A model generated the notes under the pieces. That model did no database searches. It had not been told where the DNA came from and saw nothing but the letters and a program-made list of their open reading frames with translations. Below, in pieces: positions 51,880 to 61,800 of a DNA stretch of 64,000 nt; position 1 is the first letter of the stretch, and every line of letters begins with the position of its first letter. A program made the position numbers and the translations under genes. The stretch is from Alligator mississippiensis (Eukaryota; Chordata; Crocodylia; Alligatoridae): the NCBI RefSeq assembly GCF_030867095.1, contig NC_081824.1, forward strand, positions 351,700,203 to 351,764,202, written 5' to 3'.

Positions 51880-52746
51880 AAAAAAAAAAAGACGTCTTTA
51901 TTAGCATTGTTACAGGCAATGCATACATCAGAACTGATCCTTGAAGTGTACAACCCCCAGCCAAGGTTAAAGCAAGAAAATCAGCAGATTGAGATCGATA
52001 TTGTACACATGTGCAGAAACAGGATCTCTGGAGCTTCCAACAGAAGAGACTGAAATTCACTTTACAAAAAAATGTAAATAAAAATAAACACCCATTTTTT
52101 TTTACATTTAAAAAAGCGCCAGCTTCTAACAAGCTGGCAGGGCATCAAAAGTACCAAAGAGGGGAGTTGTCCAATTGTAAATGAGTTCTTATAGGGTTTG
52201 AGTATTGCATTGTTTACACCCTGCATATGCCAGGCATTGTGTTTAAAGCTTAGTAAAAATATGCACCTAGGAGACAAGGTAGGGTTTAGATTTTCATGTC
52301 GTCAGTCATTGCTTATACTTTAAATCAGTATAATTAAACTTCCATCGCAGGATGGTAGTATCAGAGTGAATATATTCCCTTTGTTAGGCTTAATAAAATT
52401 GGAAGTTGAGTGAATGTGAACTAACTACACACAAGTCTGGAATCTTAACTGACATTAACGCAGTCCACTTCAGAAAAACACCCTCAAAAAACTGCAGCTT
52501 GTTTCTAAGTGGGTAAATATTTAAACTAGTTAGCAAAATTAGCCACCAGAATTTCAGAAGTTATTCCTTTGTGCATAGTTAAATGCTGCAAGATGGATTT
52601 CACATTTAAGAAGGCAGACTTAACAAGAAGCATTTTGCAGGAAAGGCTGTTTTCCCTTATAATACCAATCTTAATGCAGGGGAACACAATTTATTTGCTT
52701 CTTGCAACTGCTCTGTATCTAATTAGATTAATTTAAGTGCAAGTCA
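51880..52746 (-). terminator. LAMP1: LAMP1 3' UTR and poly(A) signal
   Basis: Minus-strand sequence after the stop carries no frame. A canonical AATAAA (plus-strand TTTATT) lies at 51902-51897. It is followed at 51890-51880 by a T-run in the transcript sense, which suits a downstream U-rich element. A further AATAAA near 52690 could give a short UTR. UTR length of about 870 bases is inferred. Confidence 0.65.
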
Positions 52747-52886
52747 TTAAATTGTCTGATATCCAGCATGGCTTCTCTTTCTTCCAATCAAATAAGCAAT
52801 CAAGACTATCAGGACAAGTCCAGCAAGAGCTGCACCTACTATGATAGGGATCAACATGTTGTTTTCATCCAGCTGGCATTCTTCCA
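52747..52886 (-). CDS. LAMP1: LAMP1 terminal exon: transmembrane segment and lysosomal tail
   Basis: The acceptor is CTCTCCCCAG on the minus strand. The exon encodes VEECQLDENN, the hydrophobic span MLIPIIVGAALAGLVLIVLI, then AYLIG and the tail RKRSHAGYQTI before TAA at 52749-52747. The tail is identical to the known LAMP1 tail, including the G-Y-Q-T-I sorting signal at the extreme C terminus. An upstream ATG in the same frame at 52929 lies in the intron and is not a start. Confidence 0.98.
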
Positions 52887-55800
52887 CTGGGGAGAGAGGG
52901 GGAAAGGTCATGTTAGGCACATGCAACATACTATGATATTTACCTATATCACTTCCAACATGTTAAGAGAGCCATTGGAACCATAGAAAATTGGGGTCGA
53001 AGGGACCTCTAGAGGTCATTTAGCCAAGCCCCTCCCTGCTCAACTATCCCCAACTATATAATCCCACTCATTACCCTAGGCAGACCTCCCTCCTACTACT
53101 ATTTTTATATGAAAAAAGTCGCAAGGAAAGTTTGCTAGACACCACTTAAAGCTGCTGGGATGCACACATCTACAGATCTTTGCTGTTACTGTCTAAGATG
53201 TGGGGAAGAGGGACTCTCAAAGCAAGAGGGAGAACATCTGAAGGTAGCTCTTCTAAGAAAAGAGCTTGTCTCCATTCTATTTAATGGAACACAAGTTTTC
53301 TGGACCATTTAGCACCCCACTGTGCACTAGTTATCTCAAGGAAAGCTCTGTATTTACACACACGGTGCACTAGTCTTAATCCAGAGCCTTAAATCTTGCT
53401 CTCTATGGGAGTATCTACACATGTAATTTATGTACTGTAAGCTTACTGCACAGTAAAATACTTCACAGTATACTTTCCTTGGGAGCATGTCTACACATGC
53501 ACCCATGAGGAACAAATTTGATCCTAAAGGGAGCAATTCAGTGAAGCAATTCAGCTACTCCTGCTCTGCTCTGCCCTCCCTACAGAAGCCAGGGGGAGTT
53601 CCAGGCTTCTCTGGGTGCCAGCCCCGGGCTAGCAGGGGGCATGGGAGTCAGGCCTGGGCTCTGGGACAGAGGGGAAGATGGGATGTGGGGGGAGCTGTCC
53701 TGCCTCTGGGGCAGCTGCCTCCTAACCCTGCATACCAATCAGATCAGGGTACAGGGCTGGGAAATAGTTGCTGGGGGAAGAGACAATTTCCCAGCCCTGT
53801 ACCCTGTTCTGATCAGGGTGCGGGGCTGGGAGGCAGCTGCCCCAGGAGGGAACACTTTCCTCCCCACTTACTGCCTAGGCTAACCAGGAGCAATATGCTT
53901 TCGGTCAGCTGAATACACATGCACCACTGTGCAGTAGCTAATGTGCATTTAATCTACCTGTATTTATAGGTAGTAGAAAACTGTGCATTACGTGAATATA
54001 CTGGGCAGTAGCTGCTGCACATGGTTACATGGTGATGCCTTACTGCTCTGTAGACTGATATTACTGAATAGGCTCCAAAATGTCAAAGGCCTGAAACTTT
54101 GAAAGAAGGATGTAAACATATGCTTAAGTTAGTAAAAGCTTAAAAATTCTCAATGATTTTGCAGTTTATACTTAAAGTATACCCTGTTACTGATAGAGCA
54201 ACTCTTACCTGCCCCAAATTTGTCTCCATCAATCTTGAAAACCTGGACCTGAACGTTGAACAGGTTGACAAAAGCTCCTTGTGTGACCAAGAGATTCTCC
54301 TCTGCATTACACATATAGGAATTTCCCACCGAAGCACCAAGCTCACTCATGCTGTTGTTCACAGCCTCAAACTGCGGTTCTGCATAGAGAACAGCATGTT
54401 ACAGAGTTGTTTGCAACATAAACTGATGCCAATTCCTCAGGGTTTAGTAGTTAAGGAAGAAAATACATGTCACCCTTTCTATGCAGTCTTCATTATATCT
54501 AGACTAGGCTTGTCCAACATACGGCCCATGGGCCGCCATATGGCCCACCAAGGCATTTTCTGTGGCCTGCGGTGCTGCGACAGGAAATGAAAGTAAACAT
54601 AGTTTACTTTTGTTCTCACCCCTCGTCCCTCCCCCAGCTCCATAGCAGCTTCCTAATGGCTGCTGAAGGGCTGGGGAAAGGACAAGGTTCCTACACGCAC
54701 TGCGTCAGCTTGATGTTGCTGACGCGGCGCATGTGGGAAGAGGAGTAGCCATGTGCCTCTTGGGACAGGACAGGCACGGCCGGAGCGGCAGGGGCTCAGC
54801 TGCACTTTCCCCCTACCTGCGCTGGTCAGTCCTGAGCAGCACACGGCTCTGCCGCCGCCTCTGCTGGCTGGTGCTGACCCGGGCGGGTCTGTCCCATCTG
54901 GAGCAGCACGCAGCTGAAGCCGGATTCCCATGTGCTGCCAGGGACGGGAGGAGGCCGGCCAGGTTGGCACCAGCCAGCAGAAGCGGCAGCAGAGTCATGT
55001 GCTGCTTCGGGACTGACAGGTGCAGGCAGGGGGAAAATGCAGCTGAGCCCCTGCCGCTCCAGCCGGGCTTGTCCTGTCCTGAGCAGCACATGGCTCCACT
55101 GCTGCTTCTGCTGGCTGGCTGGCCCACTTCCTCCCGTCCCCAGAAGCATGTGGGAAGCCAGCTCAGCCGCATGCTGCTCCGGATGGGATGGACCCAACCA
55201 GGTCAGCACCGACCAGGAAAAGCAGCATGCAGCTGAAACTGGGTTCTCACGTGCTGCTGGGGAACGGGAGGAGCCCAGCCGGGTCTGTACCAGCTAGCAG
55301 AAGGGGCGGCAGAGCTGTGTGCCACTTGGGACAGGATGAGCCCGGCCGGAGCGGCAGAGGCTGAGCTGCATTTTCCCCCTGCCTGCACCGATCAGTCCCG
55401 AGCAGCACACAGCTCCGCCATTGCTTCTGCTGGCTGGTGCTGACCTGGCCGGCCTCCTCCCATCCCCAGCAGCACGTGGGAAGCCGGCTTCACCTGCACG
55501 CTGCTTTTCCTGGCCAGTGCCGACCCGGCTGAGCTGGACAGCATGCGGCTGAAGCTGGCTTCCCACGTGCTGCTGAGGATGCCCAGCTTGGTTGGCACTG
55601 GCCAGCAGAAGCGGCGGTGAAGCCTCCTGCCTTTTGGGACCAGCTGGCACAGGCAGGGGGAAAGTGCAGCAGCACATGGGGAAGCCACTGCTTGATAGAG
55701 GATGGGATGGACTGGCCGGGCTGCACCAGGGAGGGAAAGCTGTGGCTGAGCCCCCTGCAGCTGTGCTGTATGCTCCTTTAAGACTAAACAATACGCTCAA

Positions 55801-58800
55801 AAATAGAGCATGAATGATCTGGGCTCCAACATAAATTTGGAGCAGGTAAAAATCTTTGTAAAAATACTGTCCAGTGTTTGGATTGTGTTTGCTTCTGTTT
55901 CTCTTTGTGTGGGATTGGGGGTTCAACTTGTTACTACTTGTTAAAGATGTGTTACTAACAAGCTATTAATTCAATAAAAGTAAATCTTCTTGAAGATTAT
56001 TCTTAAAAATGCCCATATTTTGTTGCTTTGATTAGTTTCTACTCTGGCTGATATCTTTTCCACATTTGATCTGTCGACTTGCATTATGCTTCTTTCATTC
56101 ATTGAGAAGTGAGTAGAAGCGAAAGTGTTTATTTTAGTCAAGTGTTTGGTATTATTTCATTCTTGCTTTTATATTGTTTTTATTTTGGATTTTAAACCAC
56201 ATTTCCAGACCCATTTTATTGTCACTTCTTGCAGCTTCATTGGTGTCAAAGGTCATGTGATGTCACTTCCTGATGTGATACCACTTCCTGTGAGGTCTTT
56301 GAATATGGCTCGCAGGCCCACTGGGTGATAAAATGTTTGTGATCCGGACCCACATTCAAAAAAGTTGGACACCTCTGATCTAGACACTCCGACTTAGATG
56401 TGCAGTTAGTCTAGTTCAGGCAAGATATTTGAAAAACCCTTACTTTTGGCTTCAGGAGGCAAAGTTGTGCTCACGGTGACACCTTGCAGGAAAAACTTCT
56501 CAATACTTGTGTTCTTTAAAGAAAAACACAAGCAATTATTTGACTTTTGAAAATACCATTTAGCAAACTTAATTCTAGCCATTTAGGTCTTAGCTCAGTG
56601 CACTATTTGAAAAGTTTCCAAAGCATCCTCTAGTTGAGGTGTTACAGCAGGGAAGGACGTTCTAGAATGACACCAACTACATTTTTAGAGAAGAAAACCA
56701 TGGTGCGGAGAGGGAACAATTTGCTTTAGGGACAGGAAAGGAGGCAATAAAGGGTTAAAAAGAAGGCAACTTGGTGTCAGTCTGAAGTGGCAGCTGCATC
56801 ACAGCAGCTGACCCCCTGACACAAGCAGAGAAGTCAGTCAGGAAACATTATCTTCTCACACACCCCTCTATCTCTGTGACAGATCCACTAGCAGAACTGG
56901 TAAAGGAGACAAGGCCTCTGTGCTCATCTCAAGATCATGCAGTGGTTAGCTTCAGGGTACTTGCCTTGTTTAACAAAAGGCACAATGCTCTTCCTATGAT
57001 AGTGGTAGGATCCCTCTAATGCAAGGGTGTCAGAGATGCAGTCCATGGAGGTAAACCTATTATTTGGCCCATGGTGCACATGAATCTTGATCTGCAGCAC
57101 GTGGGGCCAGTCTGTGATCCGGTCTGCAGACTAGCCCTGTACCCCTCACCTGGCCTGCAGGGCTTCATGAATTTGACAGCCATGCTCTGATGCATGCAGG
57201 CTGTGGAACCTGCACAGTTAAGGCTTATGTCAGGGGTTCCCAAAGCATTGTCCCTGAAGGGCCATTTCAAAAAGGGGCAGTTCTGGGTCATTGGCTGCTC
57301 AAAAAAAAAAAAAAAAAAAAAAAATAGGGGGCTGCAGGTGATACCTAGCCACACTGGGAACACCCGGCTTAAGTTAAGCTGAGTTTAAGAGTCAATAGGC
57401 ACATCTACACCCGCATTAATGCGCAGTGGTTACTGAGCATTTAATTTAGTTCCTGTAATAATGTGCAGTAACCAGCACTACTGCACAGCAGCACCAGCAC
57501 ATGCATTTTAGGTGACACTAATAGGCAGTAGACTAATTCTACTGCATATTAGCATGGTTTTTACCTGCCGCACTAATGCGAAGCAGAATTAGTCTACTGC
57601 GCTTCTAGCGTCTCGTGTAAATGTGCCCAGTAGGTCCCTTGAAGAGCTGACAACTGGGAGATTTCAGGGTGATCACAACTATTTGGGTCAGCAAGCAAAG
57701 CAAGCTGCAGGTGAAGTCCTTTCAAGAGGGAAGTCTGAGAATCAACTGTTATGGACATATGTTGTTGCTACAAAGGAAACAAAGCTTTACAGCTTCTGGC
57801 AACGTGGTAAACTGCCACAGAAGACACTACAGAGTAGCTCAACAGTGTGTAATATGTGGGCTTCATTCAAATCCTTCCTTCATGGGATTTGCTGAAAGAC
57901 ACATTCACAATCCTGCCTCACCTAGTGCAGGATCATTCTCTGAAAGCTTTATCCAATTTAAGTGTTTCAAAGCAATGGAGCTGCTAGTCCTGCCACTGAG
58001 GGTGACTGTCTAGTGCCGGGGTGGGCAAAATGTGGTCTGGGGGCCTGATGCGGCCTGCCAGGCCATTCTATCCAGCCTGCAGGGCCCCTCAAAAATTTAG
58101 AAAAGTAATATGATAGGCAGCTCAAGGCAGATTAATATGGCCCTCAATGGCTTGCCAAAACTTAGTAAGTGGCCCTCTGCCCAAAACAATTGCTTGCCCT
58201 TGGTCTAGTCCATGCTCTTAAGGAAAAGAAGAAAAGAAAATGGTGGGGAGGTTTGGAATATTTTTAGAAAGGGGCATTTCTAAGGCTAAGTAGCTCAGAC
58301 ATAACTCCTAGCTCTCCTGCTTGGTTTCACTGGCTCCAGAATGTATAGCTTAGAGAATTCCCCCACCCCTTCCCATAACTGCCATTTTCTCATGGCAAGA
58401 TAAGGGGAAGGGAAAGCTTTCCCAAACATGGCCTTGTTCAGAGTAATTTCAACCTGAAACTACTTGACAGCAGTGCAAGCTACTCTAGCCAAATACTCTT
58501 ACCCGAACGAAGTGGAAGATGAGCTTGGCTTTCCCAAAAGTCAAGTTCAAGAAGGCTGAGGAATTGTCACAGTTTCCAGAGAAAGATGTATTAGATGGGA
58601 TGAAATTCAGCACATCTAATCCAGTCTGTACATGAAAGAAAAGCAGATGGAGAACCATTAGTGTAACATCCTTTTCAACTCAAAGCACCCTCTACAATTT
58701 CTCTGAACTTGGCAGCACCCCATTAAAAAATTTCACTCATTTTTAACTACAGAAAAATGTTAATAAAGCAATTCTTCTGTTGCAAGAGTGCCAAAAGCCC

Positions 58801-61800
58801 ACATCAGTTCAGAATGGTTTTAAGAGTGTGAATTCTCTGGGTTTATCTTGTTAATTGTGTCTACATATTTGCACCTCTAACAATAGTGCTAATATTGTGT
58901 GGCACCCTTAGAAGGATCTCATGGCACCCTGTTTGATAATCATCTTAGTTTTAGTACCAGACAACTTCTACCTGGCTTCCACTCAGATGTAAGAAGCGGG
59001 CTATTTTTTACAGGCTGCTGTGTGTTGCATCAGTTACCAGTTGACACCAACTAGCCCCAAGCTGAAGGAGCAGAAAGGTCACACTCTCACCCAATCTTTG
59101 CTGTGGTCCTACCGGATGCAGCCAAATCTGAGCTTTGAACTCAGGCTGCATTTTGTAAGCAAGGCAGCTAGTTCCATATTCAGAAGCTAGAGGGGAACCT
59201 TGGGCTGCCACCAACACCACATTAGTGCCTTGCTTCATCAAAATGAAGGCAAACTGATAAACCAAACAGTCTGCTTGCTTTGACACTAGGGAGAAAAAGC
59301 AAATCAAAGGGAACAAGCTCACAGTGTATAAGATGACCCCTTAGAAATACAGGTTTCCCTTGCTTTATGTGGGTTCTGTATGTGCAGATTTGCTCTTATG
59401 CGATGACCCTTTTTATACCAAAAATTTATTATATGCGAGGTAAATTCACTCTTATGCGATCTGTGTGGTGGAAACCCACATTCAGTTGCTTTGTGCGGTG
59501 CATTATGGGAGTGATGAACACCAAAATATAGTTTCCTGTGTGGATTTGTGCTCCTTCCTGTTGTCTGCAACACGTTTCTGTAGTTGCCATCCCCATTATG
59601 ATAGTGCCCTGTGCTTGTGTGTACTGGTCTGCTGCTGGCGAGTATCAAAACTGTCTTGTAAAAATGGTAGAAATGGGTCTGGGGGTCAGTACAGTACAGT
59701 ACAGTTCAGTTCCCTATTTGTTACATTGTAAAGTACTTTTTGCAATTTTGAGTTATGAGCCATTTTCCAGGAACACGTGTACAGCATAGAGTGAGAGAAA
59801 CCTGTACTCATTTTAAAATGCCGAACTGTATCACAGGTACACTCTGACATTTATTTCAGACACTCCTGTTTGACAACTAACTGTGGGCTGGAAGTTTTAA
59901 GTGAATGGGGGCTAACCCTTTTGGCAGGTCCTCTACATTTTCCTTGAGTGTCACTCTGATCCCCTTCCCCTGCCTGATCTGCAGCTCTGCATTGTGTTTC
60001 CTGCCACATCTCCTCCCCAGCCAGATGCACGTCACATCCAGGCTGCCTGTGCTACGTGCATCACAGGCTGGCCACCCCTATTTGAAGCCATCTGAACTGG
60101 CTTAGAAGGGCACTTGCACAAGCCTTCCAGGGAAAATTCTTTTGCTTTTGTCAAGCTACCTAAAAATTAACACCCATGTCATCCTTGAAGTGTGCTCAAA
60201 TATTGCCAAGATAAAGACAAAAAATAACTATGTTGTTTTAGACCCATCCAAAGCTCCCTAGAGCTAGGAGAATGAGGAAGAGCATACCACCAGGGGTCTG
60301 ATAGGTTGGTGGGCCTGACTGACAAACTCCCTCACACAACCAGCTATTTAAAAAACTTCCCATCATTTGGTAGGTTAGAAAAATTAGCTGTTGCAGTGCG
60401 AGAATTTAATGTTGTAGAATTAGCTAATTAGGTTGCACACAGCAGAGTGGTAACCTACAGCTGAAGTTGCCACAGCATATTTCCCCACAAGCCAACGAAC
60501 CACCATCTGCCCCACTCTGGTTCACATACTTTCCCTTCCAGCCAAGTTCACTCTGTTTGCAGCACTACACTGTGTTACCTATAACTCTTCATATAAAACC
60601 ATGTGACCCCAGACAGGACCAGGGGAACCTGCTGCTGCATTCTGTAGGCTTTTTAAGTTAGTTTGTGACCAGTTCTTCAGACTTCCCAGTGAAAGTTTGC
60701 AATCCGCCCTTCTGCTTCAGACACTAGAGCTAATAAAAACTGAGATTGTACCCAGGTTTTGCCTGAATGTCCTTTCCTCTGCTGCTTATTTCAGAGCAAC
60801 CTTCAACCAAGAGGCTCTGAATAATCTGCAGCTTTTGATCTCACTAATGAGCCTTTCCACTGTTTGTCAGAATACAACCGCCTCCCTCAAACTGGGATTC
60901 CTGCTGCAAAACCAGCCATCTTTTTTTTTAAATGGTCTAGGTCAGGGTACTCAACTCCTGGTCCACAGGCCAGATCCAGTCCATAGCATCATGTCATGGG
61001 AGCCCCATGGGCCAGGTAAGTCTAGAAATTTGGCAGTACTGCTCCCCTGCTGCCAAATCTCCAGACCCTGGAGAGCCCCGAGCCCTGCAGGTTGGATCCA
61101 GTGTCTGATCCCAGTGCACAGGGTTGGGTGGGGGTAGTGCCAGACCCCATAGGCCAATCCCAGGATGCAGGGGGCAGGAGGGGGTGGTGCCAGGCTCCTG
61201 GACCCCATCTGGCCCAGAGACGCCCTGCGCTACTTATCTGGCCTGCAGGGCCAAAAGGGTTGAGCACCATGGGTCTAGGTGCCTATGCAGGAACCTACAG
61301 GTCTGATAGCAGAGCTTCACAGCAGGAGGAGGAGGAGGAGGGATGGGATCTGGCTGCCAGGCTAAGTAAGGACAACTGGAAAGAACCTCTAGCTTCTGTG
61401 GCAAAGTGCTAGTTATTATGAAGCCTAGTAAGTCTGTACATACTAAAATTCCACCTGCTAAAAATTAATCCAGGTTGACTAAAGCTGTGTGAAACTGAAA
61501 ACTCATAATCGGAAATCTTGTATTCGAATGGTTTGGGGCCCTTTAACAATACCCAAAGAAACAACCAACAGTCTAGTTGTTAAAGGAGTTGTCACTTATT
61601 CTCTCTCGGAGAATTTGGAAGTTTGTTCTTATTCAGATAAATACCAGAATTCAGTCTGGTAGTAATGAGGCAAATTTAAGCTGCATCTTCATTGCCTGTT
61701 TCCGTGATTCACCTCTGCTGTTCTTAAGTGCTTGCTATTCCCATGGTCTAGTGAAATGTATTGCATTTGAATTTAAGGCTCTGGTATATTTACCATTATA

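Noticed and set aside
52887..52929. In-frame ATG upstream of the last LAMP1 exon
   Set aside because: It is intron sequence read through the acceptor. A pyrimidine tract and CAG at 52887-52889 mark the true exon border.
55294..55926. 210-codon minus-strand frame and neighbours at 54653-55388
   Set aside because: These frames come from the GC-rich tandem array in the 54505-56377 hAT element. Repetition of the same peptide pieces in several frames shows they follow the DNA repeat.
59008..59322. Minus-strand frame in a LAMP1 intron considered as an extra LAMP1 exon
   Set aside because: LAMP1 phase joins 62364 directly to 58625 without it, and the peptide has no LAMP similarity.
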